This document shows, piece by piece, positions 1-8,110 of a stretch of DNA of 57,459 nt (its first letter is position 1; the number at the start of each line of letters is the position of its first letter). Under the pieces are notes generated by a model that saw only the letters and a program-made list of their open reading frames with translations, searched no databases and was not told where the DNA came from. Source of the stretch: Actinobacteria bacterium UBA4426 (lineage in GTDB: Bacteria > Actinomycetota > Actinomycetes > S36-B12); NCBI GenBank assembly GCA_002390705.1, contig DGQA01000050.1, positions 8,556-66,014 of the forward strand, given 5' to 3'. A program made the position numbers and the translations under genes.

Positions 1-383
1 AACTCATCCATATTCGTTTTGCCCAAAGACACAACGCCAGCGGCATTGAGCTTGTCCACAATCGTTGCGTTATACGGGGGCCGCCAACCCTCAAGTATGC
101 GCGAACCACACGTTGTGGGAACACCCTTTGTGGCGAGCAGATCTTTTAAAGCGATCGGGACACCCGCTAGCGGGGACGACAACTCCCCTTTGGCCAACTG
201 CTGATCAACTTCGCGCGCTCGTGCAATTGATGATTCCCGATCAACGTGAAGAAATGCGTGAACGCGCTCGTCAACCTGGGCAATCCGATCAAGATGCGCC
301 CTGGTCACGTCTTCACTCGACACCTCTTTGCGCGCAATTGCCGAAGCCAATGTTGCCGCACTTTGACGGGTCAAATCACTCAT
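1..383 (-). CDS. gatA: Asp-tRNA(Asn)/Glu-tRNA(Gln) amidotransferase subunit A, N-terminal part
   Basis: Amidase subunit of the GatCAB complex, which amidates misacylated Glu-tRNA(Gln) or Asp-tRNA(Asn). Only the first 127 codons lie in the window; the gene runs off the left edge. The ATG at 383-381 overlaps the gatC stop (ATGA), so the two subunits are translationally coupled. The protein begins MSDLTRQSAATLASAIA and carries the amidase-signature start, PIALKDLLATKGVPTTCGS, in which Lys80 matches the catalytic Lys of the Ser-cisSer-Lys triad; the serines lie outside the window. Identification rests on this motif plus the gatC neighbour and is secure. Confidence 0.95.
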   Translation of the reverse strand, partial: MSDLTRQSAATLASAIARKEVSSEDVTRAHLDRIAQVDERVHAFLHVDRESSIARAREVDQQLAKGELSSPLAGVPIALKDLLATKGVPTTCGSRILEGWRPPYNATIVDKLNAAGVVSLGKTNMDE

Positions 384-685
384 CCGGGTTCACCCAAAAT
401 CCTTGGGACCCTGAAGCGATCATCTTCAAAGGACGGTGCTGCGCGAGCAAAATCATTAATTTCAAGTCCCCGAACGGCGATATCTTCCCGGTACACATTT
501 TCCATCGGAATCGGGTGAGACGTGGGTGGAATATGGTCAGCAGCAACAGCACTAATTGAGGTGATCGCACCCAAAATTTGCTCAAGTTGCAGTGTGTAAT
601 CCGCGACTTCTTCTGGGGAGAGCTCTAGCCGTGCCAACTTCCCTAAATGCTTCACTTGCTCAGCGTCAATTCCACCCTGCGTCAT
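380..685 (-). CDS. gatC: Asp-tRNA(Asn)/Glu-tRNA(Gln) amidotransferase subunit C
   Basis: Small GatC subunit (101 aa, normal length) that wraps around the GatA-GatB interface. The sequence has the family pattern: an N-terminal helix with HLGKLARLELSPEE at residues 13-26, a LEQILGAI segment, and a C-terminal RAAPSFEDDRFRVPRIL ending. It is the first gene of a gatC-gatA unit, with a 4-bp stop/start overlap with gatA. There is no Shine-Dalgarno sequence. Instead a TAGACT hexamer sits exactly six bases before the ATG, which suggests a leaderless mRNA with its own promoter in the 26-bp gap after ligA. Confidence 0.95.
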   Translation of the reverse strand: MTQGGIDAEQVKHLGKLARLELSPEEVADYTLQLEQILGAITSISAVAADHIPPTSHPIPMENVYREDIAVRGLEINDFARAAPSFEDDRFRVPRILGEPG

Positions 686-691
686 GCCCTA

Positions 692-697
692 AGTCTA
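692..697 (-). promoter_or_regulatory. Putative -10 element of a leaderless gatC promoter
   Basis: TAGACT on the minus strand, followed by six bases and then the gatC ATG. It matches the TANNNT-N6-start pattern seen before many genes here. Transcription would begin at or next to the A of the ATG. No good -35 hexamer is visible. Confidence 0.55.
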
Positions 698-711
698 TTG
701 GGCTGCTCCAG

Positions 712-2895
712 TTACAAATGAGGTAGCACACTTTGGTGGTCACCACTGAGCAACTTGTGAAAACCGGCTGCATCGGTGAGCGCAACACCCAGCTTTTGAG
801 CCTTCTCTGCCTTTGACCCCGCTTTGTCACCCACCACTACCAAATCTGTCTTGGGAGAGACGGAGCCAGACACGGTTGCGCCCAATGCCGCGATGGCGTC
901 TTGGGCACCGTCTCGAGTGAAACCTGGGATGGAACCGGTAATCACAATTGTTATGCCTGTCAGTGGGCTCGAAACCGGATCTGTGTCTGTGTGTTCATCC
1001 GCAAAATTCACCCCTGCCCGGCGCCACTGGGAAATAATGTCCAAGCGCCAGTCTGTATCAAAAAAATCAACGATACTGTCGGCGATCCGTTCACCTACTC
1101 CGTCCACATTGGATAGTTGCTCTACGGTGGCCTCTTGCAGAGCTTCAACTGAACCGAATGCGCGCGAAATCTTCTTTGCCGCCGTTGGACCCACATGGCG
1201 AATGCTCAATGCAACCAAGAATCTCCATAGAGGCTGTCCTTTTGCCCGATCAAGTTGTGCCAATAAGAGCTCTCCAGCCTTATTGATGCCGACGCTTTCG
1301 TGTTCTTGATGCGAATTAACGAAGAATTCACAATTTAGCAACTTGTCAGCGGTCAAATCAAACAGCTCTGCTTCACTGGCGAGAACCCCACTGACCAAAA
1401 GGGCTTGGGCTGCCTTTTCACCCAGTCCCTCAATATCGAGTGCTCCGCGTGAGCCAATATGAAACAGTCTCTCGCGCAACTGTGCCGGACAGTCCTGGAC
1501 ATTGGGGCAACGAATGTCTTTGTCACCTTCACTCTCAGGACCGAGTTCGCTGCCGCATTCGGGACAAAACTTTGGCATGACAAATGGGATCTCACTACCG
1601 GTTCGCTCTTCCAATACCGGCCCAAGGACCTCAGGAATAATCTCTCCCGCCTTGCGCAGATACACCGTGTCGCCAATTAATACTCCTTTACGCGACACTT
1701 CAAATGGGTTGTGAAGTGTCGCCATTGACACAGTTGTTCCAGCAACCTGCACCGGCTCCATGACGGCGTAGGGAGTTACTCGGCCGGTACGCCCAACACT
1801 GATTTCAATGTCAATCAATCTGGTCCGGACAACTTCGGGTGGATACTTGTAAGCGATTGCCCACCGGGGTGCTCGCGACGTAAAACCTAATCTCACCTGA
1901 TTGGCAAGGTCATTTACTTTGACCACCACTCCGTCAATATCAAATGTAACCTCGACGCGATGCTCATTGAAATAATTAATGAACTCGACCACCTTGGCAA
2001 AACTTGCGTGCACTAGCGCATGACTAGTAACGGGGAGGCCCCAGTGGGCCAACCGCTCGTACACTTCACTTTGGGAACGAGCCCGGGTCAGCACTTTTGA
2101 ATCGTGTTTCCCAAACCCGTGAACCGTGAATTCTAATCCTGACAATCGAAGGATCGCCGCCTCCAAATCTTGAGCAACTTTTGCTTCCCGCTTGGACCCC
2201 TTCACTTGCTCTAACTCTCGTTCACGTTTGTCTACTCTTTGGCGAAGAGCACCTGCCGCGGCATTTCGTGGGTTCGCGAATAGAGGTTTGCCCATTTTTG
2301 TTTGTTCAGCATTAATAGAATCAAATACGGCCAGCGGGTAAAACACCTCACCCCGGACCTCAAGGAGTTTCGGGACAGAGGTTCCGGTGAGTTTCTTTGG
2401 GATTGACGCGATCAGGATGGAGTTCAGGGTTACGTCTTCACCTGTTGCACCATCACCTCTCGTGGCTAATGTTTTCAACGTGCCATCACGATACACAGCG
2501 TCAACCGCTAACCCATCAATTTTCAGTTCGCACAGATACTGCGGCTCTTGTTCCAATGATGTACTAATCCGCTCACACCAAGCCTTCAGTTCACCTTCAT
2601 TAAACGCGTTGTCGAGTGAGTACATTGGCTCAAGGTGAACCACCGATTCGAATAGTTCTGAGCGAAACCCTCCCACAGACTGTGTTGGCGAGTCGCCGGT
2701 CACCAACATTGGGTACTGAGTTTCGAGCTCCAGCAGTTCGCGGAAGAGTGCGTCATAGCCTGAGTCAGAAAGAGTCTGGCTTACTTGCAATGCATACTGC
2801 ATCCGAGCGCTACTGATCAGATCAACGAGTTTTTGCCAGCGCTGTGAAGCTGAGCTCGGCGCAGTGCTATCACTAGAGTTTGCTACCACGATCAC
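712..2895 (-). CDS. ligA: NAD-dependent DNA ligase LigA
   Basis: Replicative NAD+-dependent DNA ligase (727 aa). Domains in order: Ia domain with the YDxL-type segment near residues 47-50; adenylation domain with the nucleotidyl Lys125 in CELKIDGLA; OB fold near 365-440; a four-Cys zinc finger (Cys444, 447, 463, 469); helix-hairpin-helix repeats; and a C-terminal BRCT domain from about 645 to 720. The start is a GTG whose bases overlap the stop of the upstream MetE-like gene (GTGA), with GGGAG upstream. One oddity is a charged insert of about 25 residues (roughly 222-248, rich in Lys, Arg and Glu) in the adenylation domain after NPRNAAAGALRQ, where many ligases are shorter. Confidence 0.97.
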   Translation of the reverse strand: MIVVANSSDSTAPSSASQRWQKLVDLISSARMQYALQVSQTLSDSGYDALFRELLELETQYPMLVTGDSPTQSVGGFRSELFESVVHLEPMYSLDNAFNEGELKAWCERISTSLEQEPQYLCELKIDGLAVDAVYRDGTLKTLATRGDGATGEDVTLNSILIASIPKKLTGTSVPKLLEVRGEVFYPLAVFDSINAEQTKMGKPLFANPRNAAAGALRQRVDKRERELEQVKGSKREAKVAQDLEAAILRLSGLEFTVHGFGKHDSKVLTRARSQSEVYERLAHWGLPVTSHALVHASFAKVVEFINYFNEHRVEVTFDIDGVVVKVNDLANQVRLGFTSRAPRWAIAYKYPPEVVRTRLIDIEISVGRTGRVTPYAVMEPVQVAGTTVSMATLHNPFEVSRKGVLIGDTVYLRKAGEIIPEVLGPVLEERTGSEIPFVMPKFCPECGSELGPESEGDKDIRCPNVQDCPAQLRERLFHIGSRGALDIEGLGEKAAQALLVSGVLASEAELFDLTADKLLNCEFFVNSHQEHESVGINKAGELLLAQLDRAKGQPLWRFLVALSIRHVGPTAAKKISRAFGSVEALQEATVEQLSNVDGVGERIADSIVDFFDTDWRLDIISQWRRAGVNFADEHTDTDPVSSPLTGITIVITGSIPGFTRDGAQDAIAALGATVSGSVSPKTDLVVVGDKAGSKAEKAQKLGVALTDAAGFHKLLSGDHQSVLPHL

Positions 2896-3890
2896 TCTCC
2901 CAGTAGCCGATCCTCGTCATTTAGTAAATCTACAACTTCCCTTACCGCCGTGATGGCAGACCTCGCCGCGACCCATGATTGCGAGACCGATTCGGTCGTG
3001 GGCACCACGACCAGCGAGCCGGTGGTGGCACTTAGCTCAAACCCTAAACTCATAATCCGCTGTGCGATGTCTCGCGCATTTTTTCGCGGTGACCATTCGG
3101 GTTTCACTTGCCAGTAGACCGCGTTACGCGCCTCCAATTGCTCCCCCAGAAAACTACTCGACCCGGATCCCAAAAATACTGTAGCGCCGGCGCCCATCAA
3201 AGCCTGGGTAAAGAGTTCATCCGAGTGTGCCAGCGCGACCCCAAAACTTGCCCCGCATGCAACAGCCATGTGAATCAGGGGTTCCCATGATCCGAGGATT
3301 TGTGCCCGATCGACATTGACATAAGTGTTGAGTCCACTCGCCGTCGGTATGGCGCCGTTACAAGCGGCGACTGCGTCGGGTTCTTCCAGCACCACTGACA
3401 ACTTGGCATGCGGGAAGATTCTCGCGATTAAGGCAAGATGCCCCCGAATCCCCTCGGTGAGAACGTGCGTGACTTCAGACACGGCCCCCCGATCTCGGAT
3501 AAGTTTTTCACCTGACGCTGCTTCAACGCTCGCGCACCAACTAATTGGACCCACCACCGAGCAGGTAAAGACCCCGGCAAAGTTCTGTGCATGTTCTTCC
3601 ATGGCGTCTTGGTCCTGGCGCAGGAAATTCTGGGCCCGCTGCATATCGATACCAGCCGTGCGAGCAATCTGCCAACCGGAAGGCACCACGCTTGTGGAGA
3701 AATCACTACTTATGGAACTGAGTATTCCTGCAGTGCGCCCAACCGGGTCAGCACCCGGTCCTCTCTGAGGCAAAATGGGAAGGAAGAGTGCCTCTGGAAA
3801 TTCACCGGCTGCGACCTGTGCCGCCTCTTGGGCTGACACACCCGGCAATACCCCGAGCGCGGATGCGCGGGCATTAGCCAAATTACACAC
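2892..3890 (-). CDS. MetE-like (cobalamin-independent methionine synthase C-terminal domain family) protein
   Basis: About 332 aa, related to a family often annotated as vitamin-B12-independent methionine synthase in actinobacteria (M. tuberculosis Rv3015c type). Recognisable features are an early LPILPQRGPGADPVGRTAG segment and a barrel-like alpha/beta pattern. It is far shorter than true MetE (about 750 aa), and no Zn-binding His/Cys set could be assigned with confidence, so catalysis is unproven. I chose the GTG at 3890-3888, which overlaps the last codons of mnmA (GTGTGTAA), because an upstream start would overlap mnmA deeply. Its stop overlaps the ligA start. Location between mnmA and ligA suggests co-transcription with tRNA-thiolation genes. 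The true reaction is unknown. Confidence 0.75.
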   Translation of the reverse strand: MCNLANARASALGVLPGVSAQEAAQVAAGEFPEALFLPILPQRGPGADPVGRTAGILSSISSDFSTSVVPSGWQIARTAGIDMQRAQNFLRQDQDAMEEHAQNFAGVFTCSVVGPISWCASVEAASGEKLIRDRGAVSEVTHVLTEGIRGHLALIARIFPHAKLSVVLEEPDAVAACNGAIPTASGLNTYVNVDRAQILGSWEPLIHMAVACGASFGVALAHSDELFTQALMGAGATVFLGSGSSSFLGEQLEARNAVYWQVKPEWSPRKNARDIAQRIMSLGFELSATTGSLVVVPTTESVSQSWVAARSAITAVREVVDLLNDEDRLLGE

Positions 3891-4995
3891 CAGTCTTGGA
3901 GAAGTGCTGGCCCACCCGATTTGTGCTGGCAACGGTTGCAGAGCCCAAGACCTTGGTTCCCACATAGATGACCGCTGCTTGTCCGGGTGCCAGCCCTCGA
4001 ATTGGTTCATGCAAGTCAATCAGAAGCTCACCGTCAACGGCACGCGCACTGGCAGGAACCGGCTCAGCATGTGCGCGCACTTGCGCACTGACTTCAACTG
4101 GATCGGCTCCTAGGGGACCACCAGCCCAAATTGGATTGATGGCACGGATGTAGTTGACGTCAAGTAATTCTGGCGCACCCACCATAACCGTGCCACTCTC
4201 TCGATCAATGTCAACAACGTAGCGCGGGGCACCGTCCTCAGCCGGCACAGTCAAATTGAGTCCGCGCCGCTGTCCAATAGTCACTGTGAACGTGCCGCTG
4301 TGTTGGCCCAACACCGCACCCGTTGATGCATCGGTTATGTCACCAGGCTGCTCACCCAGCTTGCGCACCAGGTACCCGGCGGTATCACCATCAGGGATAA
4401 AGCAAATATCGTGACTATCTGGTTTTTTCGCCGTGATCAAACCACGTTCGAGGGCTTCTTCCCTGATCTCAACTTTTGTTTCCCCTCCCAGCGGGAAGAG
4501 CGAATGCACGAGTTGATCCTGCGTCAGAACTCCCAGAACATAAGACTGATCTTTGAGCGGATCAACTGCGCGGTGCAGCTCGACCCCGCCTGGTCCATGC
4601 TCGATCTGGGCGTAGTGCCCGGTCGCCACTGCGTCAAAACCCAAAGCGAGCGCGCGGTCAAGGACGGCACTGAACTTGATTTTCTCATTGCAGCGCAGAC
4701 ACGGGTTTGGAGTTCTTCCTTGCTCATATTCAGAGTGAAAGTTATCCATCACGCTTTCGGCGAATTCCGTGGAAAAGTCCCAGACGTAAAACGCGATTCC
4801 AAGTTTGTCGGCAACTCGCCGTGCATCGCGAGCGTCATCGAGGGTACAACATCCACGACCCTTCCCGTTCGAATCCGTTCGGGACAATGCGAGGTGGATT
4901 CCCACAACCTCGTGGCCCTGATCAATCATGCGGGCCGTTGCCACAGATGAGTCCACTCCGCCGCTCATAGCTGCGATCACGCGAAGCCTACTCAT
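3883..4995 (-). CDS. mnmA: tRNA-specific 2-thiouridylase MnmA
   Basis: Adds sulfur to U34 of Lys, Glu and Gln tRNAs using ATP and a persulfide from a cysteine desulfurase. The 370-aa protein has the PP-loop SGGVDSS at residues 11-17, the catalytic Cys99 in NPCLRCNEKIKF, and the second catalytic Cys198 in HDICFIPDGD, followed by the C-terminal beta-barrel. Length and motifs are standard. The ATG overlaps the stop of the upstream cysteine desulfurase (ATGA), so sulfur donor and acceptor are translationally coupled, matching the functional partnership. Confidence 0.97.
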   Translation of the reverse strand: MSRLRVIAAMSGGVDSSVATARMIDQGHEVVGIHLALSRTDSNGKGRGCCTLDDARDARRVADKLGIAFYVWDFSTEFAESVMDNFHSEYEQGRTPNPCLRCNEKIKFSAVLDRALALGFDAVATGHYAQIEHGPGGVELHRAVDPLKDQSYVLGVLTQDQLVHSLFPLGGETKVEIREEALERGLITAKKPDSHDICFIPDGDTAGYLVRKLGEQPGDITDASTGAVLGQHSGTFTVTIGQRRGLNLTVPAEDGAPRYVVDIDRESGTVMVGAPELLDVNYIRAINPIWAGGPLGADPVEVSAQVRAHAEPVPASARAVDGELLIDLHEPIRGLAPGQAAVIYVGTKVLGSATVASTNRVGQHFSKTGV

Positions 4996-6182
4996 TTGGA
5001 CACCGATCCTGCACGCTTGGCACGCTCGACGACACCTGGCAGTGCCTGTGCCAGATGATCAATCCCCTCTTTTGAACTATCGCGACCCAAACTAAAGCGA
5101 AGCGATGCGCGGGCAGTTTTTTCATCAACCCCCATTGACAGCAAAACATGACTGGGTTCAGGGATTCCAGCCGTACAAGCAGATCCCGTTGAGCAGTCGA
5201 TACCGGCTGCATCGAGGAGCATCAGTAATGAATCACCCTCGCAGCCAGGAAAAGAAAAATGTGTGTTATTGGGCAATCGCATCTCCCCGGGCGGCGGCCC
5301 ATTAAAGATCGCTTCCGGTACCGCACTCGTGACGGCAGAAACGAGATATTCCTGCAATTCACGCAATCGGGTCGCATGTTCATCTAACCCGGAAATCGCG
5401 TGCCGCACCGCCGCGGCGAAGGCGGCGATTGAAGCAGGGTCGAACGTTCCCGAACGAATTTCTCGCTCCTGCCCGCCGCCATGTTGAACCGGCGTGAATT
5501 TGACAGTGGGGTCAATGATGAGCGCACCGATGCCAACCGGTCCCCCAATTTTATGACTGCTGAGTGTTACCGCGGCGGCATCGAGGTCACGCAGATCCAG
5601 TGGCAATTGACCGAGAGCCTGAACGGCGTCGGTGTGAAATGGTACATCGAATTTCCTACAGATGAGGGCAATCTCATCAACAGGTTGAATTGCACCAATT
5701 TCATTATTCGCCCACATGATTGAGACCAATGCGACATCACCGGCTTCTAGCGCACTTTCAATATCTCTCGGGTTAACTCGTCCATGCGCGTCGGCGTCCA
5801 CAAATCTCACATCCGCACCCTCATGTTCACGCAACCACAGCACGGGGTCAAGCACCGCGTGGTGCTCGATGCCGCTCGTAACGATGGTTAGTGACTGCTT
5901 CTCCAATTGTTCGCAGCGAGCCCAATACATACCCTTAATTGCGAGGTTGTCCGACTCTGTGCCACCCCCAGTAAAAATCACAGCGGACGGCCGAATGCCG
6001 AGATCCTCAGCAATTGACTCCCGAGATGACTCCACGACCCGCCGAACCGCTCGCCCAGATGTGTGCAGACTTGACGCATTTCCCACCTGATCGGAAGCGT
6101 CTAGCCAGACTGCTCGTGCCTGCGGCAACATCGAAGTCGTCGCTGCATGATCAAAGTAGACGCGTTGCACAGTCACGAACAC
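4992..6182 (-). CDS. iscS: Cysteine desulfurase (IscS/NifS type)
   Basis: PLP enzyme that removes sulfur from cysteine to form a protein persulfide for MnmA and Fe-S assembly. Visible residues are the HH pair near 107-108 (GIEHHAVLD), PLP-Lys211 in SSHKIGGP, and the persulfide Cys336 in GSACTAG on a short loop, all typical of class I IscS/NifS. The longest frame begins at a GTG (6182); a second GTG two codons later has AGG at better spacing, so the true N-terminus may be residue 3. A 30-bp gap separates it from etfA. No iscU or other isc/suf genes are nearby, so tRNA thiolation is the likeliest main role. Confidence 0.93.
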   Translation of the reverse strand: MFVTVQRVYFDHAATTSMLPQARAVWLDASDQVGNASSLHTSGRAVRRVVESSRESIAEDLGIRPSAVIFTGGGTESDNLAIKGMYWARCEQLEKQSLTIVTSGIEHHAVLDPVLWLREHEGADVRFVDADAHGRVNPRDIESALEAGDVALVSIMWANNEIGAIQPVDEIALICRKFDVPFHTDAVQALGQLPLDLRDLDAAAVTLSSHKIGGPVGIGALIIDPTVKFTPVQHGGGQEREIRSGTFDPASIAAFAAAVRHAISGLDEHATRLRELQEYLVSAVTSAVPEAIFNGPPPGEMRLPNNTHFSFPGCEGDSLLMLLDAAGIDCSTGSACTAGIPEPSHVLLSMGVDEKTARASLRFSLGRDSSKEGIDHLAQALPGVVERAKRAGSVSK

Positions 6183-6212
6183 TACCTAACGCACCCAACG
6201 GTGCAATATCGG

Positions 6213-7166
6213 TTATTTGCGTTGAGTGATTTCCTCGGTTAACTGGGGCACAACTGTGAACAGATCCCCCACGACTCCGTAGTCTGCCAGCTCGAAAATC
6301 GGTGCCTCGGGATCCTTATTGACGACGATTACCACCTTGGAAGTCTGCATGCCGGCCCGATGTTGAATTGCACCCGAAATCCCACTTGCAATGTACAAAG
6401 CAGGCGACACCGTTTTGCCCGTCTGGCCGACTTGGAATTGATGTGGGTACCAGCCCGCATCTGTTGCCGCACGCGAGGCGCCCACTGCAGCGCTCAAACT
6501 GTCCGCCAACGCTTCAATCACTTCGAACCCTTCGGCTCCGCCGACCCCCCGGCCGCCGCTGACAACAACATCTGCTTCTGCCAGCTCGGGGCGAGCGCCT
6601 TTTTCGACAACACTTCGGGTCGTGACCGACACTCGTTTCGCCGAGTCAGAGATTCCCATTGAAATCTTTTCAGTGACTGCTGTAGCCGCAGACTCGCTTG
6701 CTGCAATCGAATTTGGCCGAATCGTGATGATCGGTGTTCCATGGGTCACCTTGGAATGCACAATTGTGGTGCCGCCGAACACACTTTGAGTGGCTGTACC
6801 GTCCGTCGCGATCTCCACCGCATCGGTGATGATTCCGCATCCAGACTTGATTGCGGCGCGGGCAGCTATTTCTTTTCCGTCGGCACTGGATGCCACCAAA
6901 ACCGCGGCTGGTTGCAGGGATTCTATGAGACTTGCGACGATTTCGGCCCCGGGTGCAACCGGATGATCAATTACGTCTGCTGAATCCGCCAGTAGGATTT
7001 TTGTGGCACCGAAACTAGCCAGAGCCGCACTTGTAATGTCACCAAGCCCTGATCCCAGCCACAGCACTACCGGGGACCCAAGTCCGCGAGCTGCAGTAAT
7101 TAACTCAAAAGTTACTTTCCGAATCTCGGATTCATGGTGCTCAGCCAGTACTAATACATCAGCCAT
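6213..7166 (-). CDS. etfA: Electron transfer flavoprotein alpha subunit
   Basis: FAD-binding subunit (317 aa) of ETF, the electron acceptor for acyl-CoA dehydrogenases. The C-terminal FAD domain is clear: GRGVGG near residue 205, PHQFQVGQTGKTVSP, and YIASGISGAIQHRAGM, then NKDPEAPIFELADYGVVGDL. The start has a strong Shine-Dalgarno (AAAGGAGAG). It follows etfB by 33 bp in the conserved etfB-etfA order, next to iscS and mnmA as in mycobacteria. In this genome it could also serve methylsuccinyl-CoA dehydrogenase of the ethylmalonyl-CoA pathway; that is an inference. Confidence 0.95.
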   Translation of the reverse strand: MADVLVLAEHHESEIRKVTFELITAARGLGSPVVLWLGSGLGDITSAALASFGATKILLADSADVIDHPVAPGAEIVASLIESLQPAAVLVASSADGKEIAARAAIKSGCGIITDAVEIATDGTATQSVFGGTTIVHSKVTHGTPIITIRPNSIAASESAATAVTEKISMGISDSAKRVSVTTRSVVEKGARPELAEADVVVSGGRGVGGAEGFEVIEALADSLSAAVGASRAATDAGWYPHQFQVGQTGKTVSPALYIASGISGAIQHRAGMQTSKVVIVVNKDPEAPIFELADYGVVGDLFTVVPQLTEEITQRK

Positions 7167-7199
7167 GTCGCTCTCCTTTACGGTCTTGGTTAAATATTT

Positions 7200-7979
7200 T
7201 TAGATGAATTTGGCAGAAGTCAGATAGTCGGCGATAGCGGTTCCGCCTGCACCATCATCGGTAACAACCACACCAGCCGCTTTTGGTGGCCGATCCGCAA
7301 AGTCAGCGACAACGGACCACGCAGCACCCGTGCCCACCAGTGCGTTGTCAAGTCCCAGATCGGTCACCGAAAAAATCTCGACCGGTTTTTTCTTGGCCGC
7401 CATGATTCCCTTGAATGAGGGGTATCGTGGTTCATTAATTTTCTCAACCACGCTCACCACGGCCGGTAAGGAAGCGGTAAGAGTGTCAAAACCGTAGTCC
7501 GTCACTCGCTCTGCGGTCAGCGTTGTTCCAGCTACTTCCACTTTCTGGGCAAAAGTGACCTGCGCTAAGTCTAAGCGTTCAGCAACCATCGCTGGGATAA
7601 CCGACATGCGGGCATCAGTTGACTCTGACCCAAAAAGAATTAAATCGAAGTCGCGTCCGGTGAGCGCTTTCGCCAACACGGCTGAAGTTGCTACGGCATC
7701 AGACCCGGCTAGATTTTCGTCGACGATATGGATTCCCGCGTCCGCACCCATGCTGATCGCCTTTCGAAGGGTCTCAGAAGCACGCTCTGGGCCCATGGTC
7801 ACGATCACGACCTCGCCGCCTTGTGCTTCAACAAGTTGCAAGGCCTGCTCAACCGCGTACTCATCAAGCTCATTGAGTACGCCGTCGGCACTCTCACGAT
7901 CCAAAGTGGACGTATCGACTCTGAGTTTCTTCTCCGCCCACGTATCGGGGACCTGTTTGACACAGACAGCGATCTTCAC
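7200..7979 (-). CDS. etfB: Electron transfer flavoprotein beta subunit
   Basis: AMP-binding ETF subunit (259 aa). It starts MKIAVCVKQVPDTWAEKKL, contains the nucleotide-domain motif VTMGPERASETLRKAISMGAD and the recognition-loop region DLAQVTFAQKVEV. The GTG start is preceded by AAAGGAG at good spacing, so this gene has a leader, unlike its divergent neighbour at 8111. It is the first gene of the etfB-etfA unit; the 131-bp region up to 8111 must hold its promoter, but no convincing -35/-10 pair was identified for it. Confidence 0.95.
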   Translation of the reverse strand: MKIAVCVKQVPDTWAEKKLRVDTSTLDRESADGVLNELDEYAVEQALQLVEAQGGEVVIVTMGPERASETLRKAISMGADAGIHIVDENLAGSDAVATSAVLAKALTGRDFDLILFGSESTDARMSVIPAMVAERLDLAQVTFAQKVEVAGTTLTAERVTDYGFDTLTASLPAVVSVVEKINEPRYPSFKGIMAAKKKPVEIFSVTDLGLDNALVGTGAAWSVVADFADRPPKAAGVVVTDDGAGGTAIADYLTSAKFI

Positions 7980-8098
7980 GGGTGCAACTCCTTTGCCAGA
8001 ATCTTGCTCACAATAAATTGGGAAATTTTCTTTATGACTCTATATTACCTGCGAGTAACATCATCGGCCACTTACGCCACCGCAGGCTCATGACACTC

Positions 8099-8104
8099 TA
8101 GAGT
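8099..8104 (+). promoter_or_regulatory. Putative -10 element of a leaderless promoter for the GH57 gene
   Basis: TAGAGT followed by exactly six bases and the GTG at 8111. No Shine-Dalgarno precedes that GTG. It lies inside the short palindrome CTCTAGAG. Confidence 0.5.
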
Positions 8105-8110
8105 CAGATC

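Noticed and set aside
65..559. Plus-strand open frame opposite gatA/gatC
   Set aside because: Low-similarity composition and full overlap with two well-supported genes on the other strand.
3891..4019. Longer start of the MetE-like gene within mnmA
   Set aside because: It would overlap mnmA by over 130 bp and the extra residues have no family resemblance.
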